Under the pieces are notes generated by a model, which saw only the letters and a program-made list of their open reading frames with translations, made no database searches and was not told where the DNA came from. This document shows positions 1 through 10,559 of a stretch of 22,906 bases of DNA, piece by piece. Each line of letters opens with the position of its first letter. Within the stretch, counting starts at the first letter, position 1. Position numbers and translations under genes: made by a program. Source of the stretch: Ophiothrix spiculata (lineage: Eukaryota > Echinodermata > Ophiuroidea > Amphilepidida > Ophiotrichidae). The stretch lies in assembly GCA_000969725.1 (NCBI GenBank), contig JXSR01S015807.1. One strand, written 5' to 3'.

Positions 1-640
1 CAATAGATTTCTTCCTTTTTCATATATATATTTCACTTAAATGTCAGGTTGGAATTATAACCACAAAAGCCAACAATCATTCCATAATCAACATTCATGG
101 TTAAAAATAGATCTGAACTCTACAAACTGATAACGATAAAGACGCACACGCTCTAAATATAGCGCTTAAAATCTTCCTAAAATCAGCTGGGACTGATGCT
201 AACTCAACATCTCAATATTACACCTGATTCACCTAGATAGAATGACCGTATCACTGACTTGGAGGATAATCGCCGTGACGAATTATGAAACCAACCTTGC
301 GTCCTGATGAACCCTGAGTACATCAATGCATTATCATGTCCCATGATAAATACTAATGGGTTGATTGCCTTCATTATGATACTAATTTATAGCTACTAGT
401 AAAAATTATCAAGTTAAATACCTATAAAATGTACAATTAACTTGCTATGCATATATTTACACAGTTCACTCAATGTATTAAGGTTTGTGCAATCCATCAG
501 GTTCATGTCAATGCTTGGAACTAATTTTTTTTTCCCATCATGATTTTTTATTGCCAGTTTTAAGTGAATGTACTGGTAAAGGCTAATCCATCTAGTCCAT
601 ATTAAATTGAAGGGCAGGGTGGGAAAAATGGGCATATCAG
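1..640. other. AT-rich non-coding stretch, nothing recognised
   Basis: I see no exon-like block, repeat unit or RNA gene here. The longest open stretch, on the minus strand near 414-635, is short, has no motif and shows no flanking splice signals, so I treat it as chance. Confidence 0.5.
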
Positions 641-649
641 CAAAGTTCT

Positions 650-747
650 TTGCCGGGAAATTTGCACTTGGGAGAATGCAGCCTTTTGGAGGGAAATTTA
701 CACGTATGAACAGCAGGAAATTTTAGTGTTTTCCAGGAAATTTACAT
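650..747. repeat. Degenerate short repeat around GGAAATTT
   Basis: The word GGAAATTT occurs four times within about 95 bases (near 656, 691, 716 and 736), with related flanks such as CCAGGAAATTTACA and AGGGAAATTTACAC. Spacing is 20-35 bases and the units are too diverged to define a clean period. It could be a decayed minisatellite. No function is implied. Confidence 0.35.
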
Positions 748-921
748 TTTTAGGCCCTGTAAATGAAGAGGTCCTTACTATTTGTGAATGACTGAGCAGT
801 TGAGAAGATTTATTTTAGATGCACAAGAAAACCAAAGTGCCCAAAGAATTCTTTGACAAAGAATTCAAGCGTACTTCTAACAGTTGCTGAATCAGAGTCG
901 AAAAAGCCTCTACCAGGTAGC

Positions 922-1154
922 TTAGGCCAAAAAAAAAAAAAAAAAAAACATCTTCACTTTTTCTGTAACACATCTTTTATTTGTCATTTTGAATGTCCTG
1001 CAAGCCATATCTTGGGCTCCCATGAATCGATTCCCATCAAATTTGGGATTTGGAGGTTTTTTACCATGCTCAAAAAAATAAAAATATCTAGGGTCGGTGG
1101 TAAAATTAGGGTAGGTTGGGTTACGCCAATCAAACAATTTTTTTTTAGGCCTTA
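922..1154. repeat. Dispersed repeat bounded by AGGCC and homopolymer runs
   Basis: The left edge is TTAGGCC followed by a run of 20 A (929-948). The right edge is a run of 9 T followed by AGGCCTTA (1138-1154), so the ends are imperfect inverted copies of each other. The inner part near 1070-1100 (AAAAAATAAAAATATC then GGGTCGG) has a related copy near 10488-10515 (AAAAATAAAAAGATCC then GACCGACC), which supports a dispersed repeat rather than a gene. Open frames of about 95-106 codons run through it on both strands, but they end in poly-F or poly-K from the homopolymers and carry no domain. A small inverted-repeat element is the likely nature. Confidence 0.45.
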
Positions 1155-1600
1155 TCGTTGTGGCCGTGGATAAGGCTGCGAGATATATGGAGTCTATAAT
1201 CCAGCGCAAAACTACATATTTTTGATATGTAGATTTCTGGGATGTGAAATGTGATAAAATCTTGGGATAAAATGTTGGGACCAGATTGAAAAAAGGCTAT
1301 AAAACAAAGCTCTATGACAGTGTTCATCGTCAGGTGTTTAATCATATCATTCTTTACCAATCCAATGAGGAATGGAACTAAACACATTACCCATCAACAA
1401 ACATCATATGTTCCTATATAGAAAATAAACCCGGACCTGCACTTTGTCTATCAGTTGTTGACATTGCAAAATAATGGCACATAAAATGCAAATTCATGCA
1501 TGCAACTATTCCCACATGTCTGTTTGAGGCCATTATGTGACTAAACCATGACAGGAGATTGGACAGCAAGCTAAAATATGAAGCCAACAAGAGGAGATCA
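1155..1600. other. Non-coding stretch, nothing recognised
   Basis: AT-rich sequence without a repeat, exon signature or RNA-like fold that I can support. Confidence 0.45.
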
Positions 1601-1602
1601 GA

Positions 1603-1666
1603 TTGATGCAGTGGTCAAAGCACTCTCGTGCAGATATGCTCTCCTGTAAGCGTTGGTCACAACCCT
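1603..1666 (+). repeat. Degenerate tRNA-like SINE head
   Basis: GATGCAGTGGTCAAAGC resembles a pol III A box (TGGCNNAGTGG), and GGTCACAACCC about 40 bases downstream resembles a B box (GGTTCGANNCC). The order and spacing are those of the tRNA-derived head of a SINE. The B box lacks the usual TTCGA core, there is no cloverleaf, and the region downstream shows no clear tail, so this is a decayed fragment and not a tRNA gene. Confidence 0.4.
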
Positions 1667-2485
1667 TCATGCGTTTTTTTCTGTGCATTTTTTGAAGCCA
1701 CGGCCACTATGTTTTTCTTTTCCATATGTGGGGAACCCGTGGGGAAGAAGTGCCAAGAGCAGAAAGGATGCAGTTAATCACACGGTGTAAGTAGGTTGTG
1801 CGCACAACACGTCTGACTGGGAGTGGTTGCGTGCATCGTATGATGCGCATCAATGCGACTACCATGTTATTATAAGTAAACCTTACTTGCATGTGCGATG
1901 CACACGTACAAAGTGCATAATCTGCAGAGAAAGTGCCATTGGGAAAGATTGCAAAAATATACAAGGAATCCGTATGTTGTGCGCATGTTGTCAGTACTGA
2001 GCATATGCAGACGTACTGTTTTTAAATTCAGTAGCCCAGCCGTAGTTGTACTTACAGGGGACGAAGCCTCTTTAAGACAATATCAATAATTCAATTTTGA
2101 TGATTAGTGACTTGCCTATTTTGTTAGCACTCAACTTAACTGTCAGTGTCATAATTACCTAGTCATACTCAATCCAGATGATGTAGTAACCACCATGACA
2201 AGACAAAATTATCACACTCTGTCCTGAGATCAACTACAAAATTGGTGGGCCTATTCACATTGTGGATAAATACACAACTGTGTTGTGCATATCTGAACAC
2301 AGTACATCTGCAGGAGATGCTCCCTCTGTCGTACGTATGACTTGCGAATCACTGATTATTGTGTGCTGAGTGGTCTTTGCTCGCAGAGAAAGAAAAGCCT
2401 CAAAATACCAATATTTTTAGTGATGATCAAAGTATAACAAAATCATCAAAACAAAAGTGCAAAATATCTTCCGATAATGGTATCA
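1667..2485. other. Non-coding stretch with a few short palindromes
   Basis: No exon-like block is seen. A 14-base perfect palindrome GTTGTGCGCACAAC lies at 1795-1808, and the surrounding 1790-2000 is rich in alternating purine/pyrimidine words (TGCGCA, GATGCGCATC, GTGCGC). These are not tied to any gene here. Confidence 0.4.
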
Positions 2486-2491
2486 TACAAA

Positions 2492-2754
2492 TGGTGCATT
2501 CAGAGTCCGACGATTTCATGGCGATTCCATCGCACGACGTCTATCGATATGCAGTCTTTACACGCGCTACACATAGTGCGCTTCAACTTTTGAAGACTGT
2601 GTATCGGTAAACGCCGAGCGATGTTGCAGTGATGAAATCGCTGGACTCTGTCTGAACGCACCAAAATGCTACGTTCACCACTCCACATCTGTTGGTGCCC
2701 TGTCTTTACACTCGTAAGATGAACCACCAGAAGCCAGTGTAAAGACTGCATATC
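2492..2754. repeat. Two interleaved inverted repeats
   Basis: Pair one: 2492-2519 against 2632-2663. Within it, 2501-2519 matches the reverse complement of 2632-2650 at 17 of 19 bases, and the outer nine bases match at 8 of 9. Pair two: 2547-2564 against 2737-2754, a perfect 18-base match (GATATGCAGTCTTTACAC). The left arm of pair two lies inside the loop of pair one and its right arm lies outside, so the pairs interleave rather than nest. A further GTCTTTACAC copy lies at about 2702. This suggests a rearranged small inverted-repeat element; no target duplication is visible. Confidence 0.6.
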
Positions 2755-2809
2755 AGCTAATATCAAGTGATCAATATCAATGGACTCTGAACACACTCTT
2801 ATCAAGACT

Positions 2810-3440
2810 CTTCTTGTGTATCATAAATGCTAAATATGAAGATGCATGCTTAAATAATGTTACCAACTCACAAACGCAGAGTACATGTGCAAATTAATTT
2901 GTAACATTACACCACTAAAAATATCACTCAAACCTTGGCGAAAAAGGTAGGGACCTACCTCATCATGTGCACCCGACTCTTTGTTTAAATTCTACAGTTA
3001 GTCCTGGATTTGGTGTATGAGGGAAATTGTGGTGCAGAGCAAAGATAGACCTTTGGTAAGCGTTCATTTCTGAAATAGCTACAAGACCAGAAATGATGCC
3101 ACTCACTCATGCAAGTGCTATGTGTATGCTAGAAGTTAATGCTAAAAGTTGAACTGATCCAAGTCAACACGATTATATATTTTATGAATCAAAATAATGT
3201 TTCTGACAAAACAAGCAAAACTTAACATGTATGATGAGCCACAATTTGCCAGAAGCACAGTACAACATAAAGAACGCAAAACCATTTCCAATCAACAATC
3301 ATTAACAACGTGGCATACGTACTTGACGTACCTTAAACACATACTTGCGTTACGCTGCTGATTTTGTTCATTTTGATAATAGCATCATAGTCAGTAGAAT
3401 ATGGTGTAAAATCTGACACCTTATTCTCTAGTATGGCTTA
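2810..3440. other. Non-coding; would be intron downstream of the minus-strand exon
   Basis: If the minus-strand gene is real, this is the start of the intron following the exon at 3577-3442. I found no further exon with good splice signals and no repeat. Confidence 0.35.
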
Positions 3441-3441
3441 C

Positions 3442-3577
3442 CCTGACTGGAGCAGAAAATATAGGAGTGAAGGATGGTTCCGGTTCTTGCATCTTCTCAG
3501 CCTTAAGTTTTCGTTCAAGTTTGGCTTGTTGTTTCCGCCTTTCCAATTCTCGCTCTCCTTCTCTGTCAGCCATGATG
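3442..3577 (-). CDS. Putative second coding exon, highly charged helix, unrecognised protein
   Basis: On the minus strand an acceptor (TTTATTACAG, AG at 3579-3578) precedes 3577, and a donor GTAAGC begins at 3441 after GTCAGG. The exon is 136 nt: one nucleotide completing a codon, then 45 codons ending in phase 0. It reads I-MADREGERELERRKQQA, then KLERKLKAEKMQEPEPSF, then TPIFSAPVR. Residues about 3-30 are almost all charged or Q and would form a continuous helix; the proline-containing tail is probably a linker. The internal ATG (3573-3571, with ATC before it and G after) could itself be a start if the upstream sequence is 5' UTR. Phase fits the exon at 15104-15013. The GAG/GAA/CGG/AAG codons and higher GC than the flanks favour real coding. 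I do not recognise the family. The tail PSFTPIFSAPVR is faintly like the lead-in to an immunoglobulin-type domain, but that is a guess. Confidence 0.6.
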
Positions 3578-3579
3578 CT

Positions 3580-5110
3580 GTAATAAAGTTGATCAGTAAA
3601 GAACAAAATCTACAGGTTAGTGTTAAAATCCAGTCTATCAATAAGCTTACAACAAATATAGATTACAAATACAGGGAATTTGAAGCGTGCCATATCGCTT
3701 ACATATCGCCCTAATTTGCAATTCCATGTAACGGCCTCGGCACATTATACAGGTTTTTGCTGACCACGGTGGTCCAAGTAGCTTCACTGCAATCAAAGCA
3801 TCATTCCAGGTCCTACATGAACCTCATTCTGCATTTACACCATCAAAGCCAGGATCAGCTTCCCAAGATTCATGCAGGTTTCCAATACACAATAACCAGT
3901 TTGATCCTTTGACACTGCTATGCATGTGCCTTACAAATTATAAAGTTTTCAAATATTTTGATTAAAGAGAAAATACAACAATACCCAAGTAGCGCATTTC
4001 TTGCCATGGTCATTATTTTTTACAACCCTTTTCAGGGGCTTAATGCATAATCCACTTCGATATACAGTGCATTAACTAGTATAATTATATTGTCTTGTAC
4101 TGCACTATTGTTCAACAGGTAATTTCAAAAGTTCACACACCTACTCACTGTTCACATATTGTGTTATAACACGAGGAAAATGTTGATGAATCATTCTATT
4201 TCAGAATGGGGAAACAAGCACAAAATTCATTGACATTATAAAAAAACATTATTTTGATAACATGGCCACTGTTCTTTTTAAATGTATTTCCTCAATTATA
4301 TAAATAGGAGTCAAAATAAGACGGGTACCAAAGGTTTTGACGTCATGAGCCTAATCAATATCCACATGTAAGATACCGCTCATGATTCCCTGCATTTAAG
4401 GGAGATGGTTGGTACTCAAACAAATCTTTGCCTATGATGCAAGTGTATTTTTGTGACGCAGGTGTAACTGAATATAACTGCTTCAACATTTTTCTACAGC
4501 TCCAGGATAGGGCCTCTCTACAACATTACAGAAGTAAACATAGCATTTAAGCTAAGCCTCTTGCATAATTCCAAGCTGGCGAGTGTTTAGCTTAATCAAG
4601 TCCCACAGGTTACACTGATGTCATTACATAACATCAAGCTTCTACTACATGTAATCGAAAGGGGGAATCCCCGTTTGCTCAATTAAAACTAATTCTATGA
4701 CACACTTAGTGCGATATTGCCTTAGCTGTATTCATGCAGGAAGTACATCATTATGCGTCATTACATGTTGACTAGAAAAATATGACGCTATTGATTAATC
4801 ATTTACATGCTGATGATGCAGTAAAACACTTCATTTTTTATATAGTTATTTAAATTTGCAGAAAAACGATTATAAATGTTTCTTTGCCAACATTCACATG
4901 ATTTCACCGCTACCTGATAGCTATAGCCTAAACAAAAATATACTGGACAATGTACAAAAAATCCATGGTATGGGTTGTATTAAAAAAATAATAGGGCCCT
5001 GTACTTTGGATTTTTGTTTTCACTGTCCGGTAAATTTTTAAGTGGCCTATAGTGAAATATGCAAACCTGTGTGGTAAGAACTTTTTTAAAGGCATTAGCC
5101 ACGATCACCA
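3580..5110. other. Non-coding, probable intron; nothing recognised
   Basis: AT-rich sequence without exon-like blocks. An isolated CRE-like octamer TGACGTCA lies at 4338-4345, and a near-palindromic GGGGAATCCC lies at 4662-4671. Both are single words with no promoter context. Confidence 0.4.
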
Positions 5111-5114
5111 AAGT

Positions 5115-5468
5115 GAAGTTCAACTTTCCTCAACATCTTTTGATTTTAAGTACTTCCAGCTACTAACTAATATCCATAACCATTTTTGTTGAACTTGAAC
5201 AGTTATACATGTAGTAGAACAGAAAATTGTTGGTGCTTTGAATTTCTCATTCTCCGGAGAAAGTTCAACTTTCCTTAACATCTTTTGATTTTAAGTACTT
5301 CCAGCTACTAACTAATATCCATATCCATTTTTGTTGAACTTGGACAGTTATACATGTAGTAGATCAGACAATTGTTGGTTCTTTGAATTTCTCATTCTCC
5401 GGAGAATGAGAAATTCAGTAAATAGTGTTTCAAGAAACAAATTACTAAATTCTTAAAAGTTGAACTTC
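5115..5468. repeat. Foldback-like element with 145-bp tandem duplication
   Basis: 5116-5260 is repeated in tandem as 5261-5405 (period 145, only a handful of differences). The second copy ends in a perfect 34-base palindrome, 5384-5417, centred on CTCC|GGAG. A 13-base perfect inverted pair bounds the whole: GAAGTTCAACTTT at 5115-5127 and its complement at 5456-5468, extendable imperfectly outward (CAAAG on the left, CTTTG on the right). The first copy carries only the left half of the palindrome. The layout suggests a small inverted-repeat element that suffered an internal tandem duplication. No coding potential and no clear target duplication. Confidence 0.65.
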
Positions 5469-5469
5469 T

Positions 5470-7660
5470 TTGTTACTAACAATATATTTAAAATAGTGAA
5501 GAGATCATGTCGTAAGTGTATTTAACCTTCATAAAGAATAATGTTCACTTTTAAAACAACAGCAGTACATTTGGAAAATCTCAAAATAGAAACACTGCTG
5601 ACAGAACCCTGAAAAATGAATTTTGCTGAAAATTTTCTTTTTAGAGTAAGTGATATGATTCTGCTTGTTCGTTTTGATTCTATTAAGGTCTTTCTTTAAA
5701 GAGATTCAAATAAGTTTTCACAATTTTTCATACCCAAGTGAATCATGGCTAATGTACCAAAATAAAAATCATGGAAATTGTACATCTAGTATACTACAGG
5801 ATAATAGGCAAAAAATTTAATTTCCTTTATTAAAACAGCCACTATGTCATTTAAACCACAGATTTTGAAAATCTGTGTTTAAACTTTAATAGCATAAGGA
5901 TATCAGTTGAAAATAAAAAATGACAATTCAGTCCAAGTTGGAGAACACTTGATGAATTAAAATGCACTTGAAGCCAAAGAAACTACTTTATGGCAGTCAA
6001 CGCATAAATCATAATAACTAGAGGTGTTCATTGTACGTCATATTACGATGACACATAGCAACAAGTCAGAATATCAAAATATTTCCCAAATATCTGAGCA
6101 GAAGACTCAAATTATCGCTAGCTTATTATCCTTCCTGTAGGAATCCCTAGTTTGTTTGTTTTTGTGTAGATTACTTGTTCTTCTTGATATTAAAGTCTAT
6201 CTGGATTTGAATTTTATGGTGCTCTTTCTCAAAAGTGTTCACAATATTTGCTGTAGAGTCAAACAAATTGACATATAATATAGGCAAAATAAATAAAAAC
6301 TGCAGTGTTTCTAGTTCCTAATCTGTGAGCCCTTTAAAGGGACTGGCCTTGATACTTTCCACTACTTTTCTAACTCCAGCGAGAAACTTGTTCACTCGCT
6401 ACATATGATTCTCAGACAGACAATCATGCCTTCAGCCCTTCGCCAGATCTTTGACAAAGACTATGGCTATCCAGGTTTATGAATTTTGAACAGCCTAAAG
6501 GTTCTTAATGGTCATGCATGTGTCTTTCACACTCTCTCTCAGACCAACCCAGATAAACCAGCATCTATGGATAAACAAACAGGCTCTTTTTCACACAACA
6601 GGTGGGAAAGATCTTTCAATACAAAAACACACATTTTGCAAATGAGGATTTTTAGGGAATTGAAAACACAGCTTACCTCACCACCTCAGAGGGAGAAATG
6701 GCCAGCAGTACTTGGGTTCCAGCATATTGCATTCTCTTCAAAATGTTACCTTTAAAAAGGGTGTGTAATTTATTTTCTTGAAAAACTCTTTCAAGATGTA
6801 AATTGTCAAATGGACAAATTGTTACGAGACAGCCTAATTTTGCTATCTGTGTTTGCATCGTATCCCGATCACTGTTTTTGTACTAAGTACCTGTCTTCCT
6901 ACCACCCCCTCCCCTTAAACCGGTTTGAAGACATCTCACAATTCAGCTTTAAACCAGAGATAACTCTATATGTCCTTTTTCCTGTTTTAAAGTTATTTTG
7001 TGAGGTTTAATTTGTAATTTAAATTTGTTCTCTGCAATATTGATCAACCCACATCCTGATAGAATTGTATCAATTCTGTTTTAAATACAACAAGTTATTT
7101 AAGTGTTATCAAAAGTGGTTTATTTAAAAAAAAAAATGCATATTAATTCTAATAGTAAGGTTTGATATGTAATCCCGCTGGACTAGCCTGCTGAAATGGA
7201 TTTTATTAGCTTACTTTACTAATTTTGGGGTGCTGAATCCAAAAATCTTAGGTGCCATTTTTTTATAATACAACCCTCTGAAAAACTGCAATGGCTTAAA
7301 AATATTATACTCTTATAATGCAATGCAGGTGCAAAGAGCAAAGAGGTGGTTTGAAATTAACCTCACAACCCCTCACTAAAGTATCAACTTGTATGGGAAA
7401 AGTAAGACAACTAGTACAACCCTTTTTCAAATATTGTGATAATTAACTATTTTTTGCTTTATTCCAAGTAAAAGTAGGCAATCTCATTGTTTTTAATTTT
7501 ACACAAAATCACAGGTGTTTCCAGAAGTAATGAGCTATTTATTTGAGAAAAGAAAATCCATCATGGCAAAACTTTGACTATTGCAATGAATACTATCCCT
7601 GCCTGCCCCTCTCCCTCCTCCTTTACAAAGTTAGACTTGTCAAAGTCATCCAATATCACA
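5470..7660. other. Non-coding, probable intron; one perfect short hairpin
   Basis: No exon is supported. 5857-5877 is a perfect 10-bp stem with a one-base loop (CACAGATTTT-G-AAAATCTGTG). A 12-base palindrome CCCTTTAAAGGG sits at 6330-6341, of the TTAAAGGG type often seen at ends of small TTAA elements, but I found no partner end. The open stretches at 6486-6755 (+) and 6673-6858 (-) have no motif. Confidence 0.4.
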
Positions 7661-7679
7661 TCTACTTATTATACAACTT

Positions 7680-8090
7680 GTTATTGGTCATATAAGACCA
7701 GTTTGACCCCTGGGGGAACTCAGCTTTGGTTTTGGTAGGGGTTTGCCGCAGGGAAATTTTAAGTACCACCCATACCAATTTTGTAATTTTACAAAATTTG
7801 AATTTTTCTCCAACAATTTCCACTAATTTAGTAGTGCAAAAGTTTCCTATTTTCGTTCGAAAATAAGAAAAAAATTCCCCCATTTTGGCTCCAATTTTAG
7901 ACAATTTTGAAAAATTAACCCATCAAAATACCACATTTGGCAAAGAATTAAGAAAAAGGACCCATTGGGATACCAACTATATCCTGATTTTACTATCCTA
8001 TGTTGGAGGCTCATCCACATAATTACTATTGTACTAAAGTACCCATCCTGGGGTTTGTCCTCTGTAAGCACAGCATCTACATCTACATAC
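7680..8090. repeat. Possible dispersed repeat with C/G-rich edges
   Basis: The left edge TTTGACCCCTGGGGGAAC and the right edge CCCATCCTGGGGTTTGTCC are more GC-rich than the interior, which is AT-rich with repeated short words (AATTTTGT, TTTTGAAAA, CCCATT). Overlapping minus-strand open frames of 80 codons are low-complexity (F, K, I rich) and carry no domain. The style is that of a dispersed invertebrate repeat, but no second copy lies in this window, so the call is tentative. Confidence 0.25.
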
Positions 8091-8099
8091 AAAAAGCTT

Positions 8100-8560
8100 T
8101 ATGTTAAACCCAATTTGTGGATCTAGGAGGAAGAGGAAAATAGCTTCATAGCCTATACTACAAGTCAATTAAGAAGCCTGAATAGAATACATTAATTAGC
8201 GGTTTACAGACAATTCAGTCATTCAACTGATGAGCATAGGTGTGACATGTTAACACCTCAATGAAGTGAGCTTACTATACTAAGCTAATCCAGTTTAGTG
8301 AATGATCATCAATGATGTTGAACAGCATTTAATCTTTTGAGCTTATAAATCTGAGACAAAAATACCAATTCATGCAATTTGCGAAAATGTAGGCCATTAA
8401 CAAGACTTTTATTGAAACAACTCAACTGTCACTAATCCAGCAACAAATCCTTTGACCTATTTCATGAAATACTTGAACCAGAATTTTTAATTTTCTTTAA
8501 CAGACTGATTAAACAAGTAAAGACTACCAATCAGAATTTCCACTTTCGTTTTAGACTGAT
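8100..8560. other. Non-coding stretch, nothing recognised
   Basis: AT-rich; no exon signature, repeat or RNA seen. Confidence 0.4.
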
Positions 8561-8563
8561 TAG

Positions 8564-8840
8564 GGCTCGGTCACACATTACTGTATGCTTTAAAAAATGC
8601 TTAACGTAGATAATCCTGGTATTGTTTTGTATTAGGCCTACATTGTTGTTCTTCATGTGTATGATGGAAGTGTTTTTACGTTCAATTCATTATCCATACG
8701 GTTGTGTACATTATGTATACGTTCAATTCGCCATCCATACTGGGGCATCCCTTTGACAAACGTTCAGTATGCGAAACTTTTGTCCGTTATGTGTACGTTA
8801 TCCACTGACAGGATTCTAAAATACCTAATATGCACTTAAG
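8564..8840. repeat. Possible dispersed repeat with 23-base internal direct repeat
   Basis: Starts near GGGCTCGGTCACAC and contains two 23-base direct copies at 8677-8699 and 8718-8740 that match at 20 of 23 positions. Related words (ACGTTCAGTATGCG, GTGTACGTTATCC) follow. One TAGGCCTA lies at 8633-8640. A right-hand inverted end was not found. The 60-codon plus-strand open frame is repeat-derived and is not a gene call. Confidence 0.35.
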
Positions 8841-8844
8841 TGTT

Positions 8845-9510
8845 AAGAACATAAAGTTATCTTTTTACTACATTTTAAGTCCTAACCACTGTTCTAAATT
8901 CAAAAAGAAAATCTGGGGGAAAGTCACCATATGTAAATCCTGATTAAATCAAGGTAAAACATACTGCCAATGCATATTTATGAACGGCGCTCATTTCAAT
9001 AATTTTATCTAAACACTATGCATGAACGATACTGATAAGTCATGAATGCATTGACATTGCCTTTTACGGATATCCAGTCTAACTATAATTGACCTAGCAT
9101 ACAAGTTGGTTGGCATGTTGACAAGTCAACTTTACATCCTGAGCAAATTATACAGGTAAAACTTTTTTTCCCCAAACTTTTTGCGATATTGAAATACGTT
9201 CATTTTTTTTTTTTCGTAATCCATGTGAATTTTAAAGCTGAGATATGTACAAATATGTTGATTTTACTAAAAAGGTGCTAATTTCGGCCTAATTTTGGTA
9301 ACAATAATTATATTTGCACTATGAAGTATAACTGTGAAATACAAAATTGCTCTCTAAATCAAAACAGTTTGAAGATTTCAACTGAAATTTGATATGGTGA
9401 TCTTTCATTGGAAACAAACTTTTGAAAACAAATCATGCTTCTTTAAACTATTATAAGCCCTCAAAAGGCTAAAATACACTATGGCACTGTAAACTAATAT
9501 AAGGCCCAAC
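8845..9510. other. Non-coding stretch, nothing firmly recognised
   Basis: AT-rich sequence with T runs near 9165 and 9205. Its low complexity resembles flanking repeat DNA, but I cannot delimit a unit. Confidence 0.35.
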
Positions 9511-10556
9511 AAATTTTTTGACTTGCCCTTTGCAACTGACCCAAAATTTGCAAAATTTATGGTGGGTTTTTTTTTTTTGAGGGGGGGGGGTAACTTTTGC
9601 CTATCTCAGCTATCAATTTGGTGAAAATAGCATGATATTTGCATGAAACAACCATGTATCTTAAGGTGGATCGAAAGGATGTTTCTGGAAATTAGAAACT
9701 GCATTTAGAGGCACTTAATTACATTGAACAAGTAAAGCTTAAAACACTGATCAAAATGGTCTTTGTTTGAAGGAAATCGGACATACGGTTGCCAAGATAT
9801 GCTTGATTTTAATTTTTTTGTTTTCTATCATTTTTGCCAATATATTGATAAAGTTAATGAGCAACATTGGCTATATGTGCTCATTAATATTCATATTTGC
9901 CAATATTTTACCAATATCTTATGAATAAACCTTCATACTATTTTTATTTTACATAATTTTAACTTGAAACTTTGCCAATGTGTTTCTTTGGCCTAAAACA
10001 TTAACATATGATTTACCCCCCATCTAATTTGCATATTTGGCATAGTTAATGAGCATTATACAAAAAGCTAATTAATTATGCAAATATGCAAATGAGATGG
10101 GCGGGTAAATCATACATTAAAGTTTTAGGTCATAGAAACACATTGGCAAAGTTTCAAGTTAAAATTATTAAAGGTAAAAGTAGTATGAAGGTTTATTCAT
10201 AAAATATTGGAAAAATATTGGCAAAAATTAATATTAATGAGCACATTTTGCCAGTTTTCCTCATTAACTTCATCAATATATTGGCAAAAACAATAGAATA
10301 CAAAGAAACTTTAAACGCAATATCTCAAAAACCGTTTGTCCGATTTTGGAATTATGATTTTTTTGCTTAGCTCTCTGCAACAAGCCTATTTTTATCTCAG
10401 TCATAGCAACTTCATTTTGCCTTTAATACCACCTTAACACACAACATTGATTAACTATTTTATACAATTTTTCTGTGCGCATTTTCAAAAAAAATAAAAA
10501 GATCCGACCGACCGACCATCAATTTTCCCATTAAAGGGCAAGTCCACAATTTTTTA
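9511..10556. repeat. Outer inverted sequences around the hairpin element
   Basis: AAATTTTTTGACTTGCCCTTT near 9511-9531 matches, with small gaps, the reverse complement of AAAGGGCAAGTCCACAATTTT near 10535-10554. They flank the hairpin element at 9661-10437 roughly symmetrically (about 130 and 98 bases outside it). The TTAAAGGGCAAGTCCAC style is that of ends of small TTAA-type elements. This may be an older element into which the hairpin inserted, or a longer version of the same one. Also included are a T/G homopolymer tract (about 9567-9590) and a repeat copy near 10488-10515 shared with 1070-1100. Confidence 0.35.
9661..10437. mobile_element. 777-bp palindromic (foldback) non-autonomous DNA element bounded by TTAA
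   Basis: The ends are TTAAGGTGG (9661-9669) and its exact complement CCACCTTAA (10429-10437). The arms then match imperfectly almost to the middle: CCAATATATTGAT...GTTAATGAG near 9837 pairs with CTCATTAACTTCATCAATATA near 10260; CTTATGAATAAACCTTCATAC near 9918 pairs with GTATGAAGGTTTATTCATAA near 10184; GAAACTTTGCCAATGTGTTTC near 9966 pairs with its complement near 10135; ATCTAATTTGCATATTTG near 10022 pairs with its complement near 10085. The loop is near 10045-10065. There is no open reading frame, so any mobilisation was by a transposase supplied in trans. TTAA at both ends would fit piggyBac-type targeting, but TTAA is itself palindromic and could belong to the ends. Confidence 0.8.
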
Positions 10557-10559
10557 CTT

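Noticed and set aside
922..1209. 95-codon minus-strand and 106-codon plus-strand open frames in the same place
   Set aside because: Both run through homopolymers of a dispersed repeat, end in poly-F or poly-K and show no domain or splice context.
1603..1666. Functional tRNA gene
   Set aside because: No cloverleaf can be formed and the B box lacks the TTCGA core; a SINE remnant fits better.
4662..4671. GGGGAATCCC, a kappa-B-like site
   Set aside because: One isolated word with no promoter or conserved cluster around it.
5857..5877. Perfect 10-bp hairpin as a transcription terminator
   Set aside because: Bacterial-type terminators are not expected in this genome and no gene ends nearby; a chance or repeat-derived hairpin is simpler.
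7662..8092. Overlapping 80- and 81-codon minus-strand frames as a broken transposon protein
   Set aside because: Low-complexity F/K/I-rich translation with no reverse transcriptase, integrase or transposase motif.
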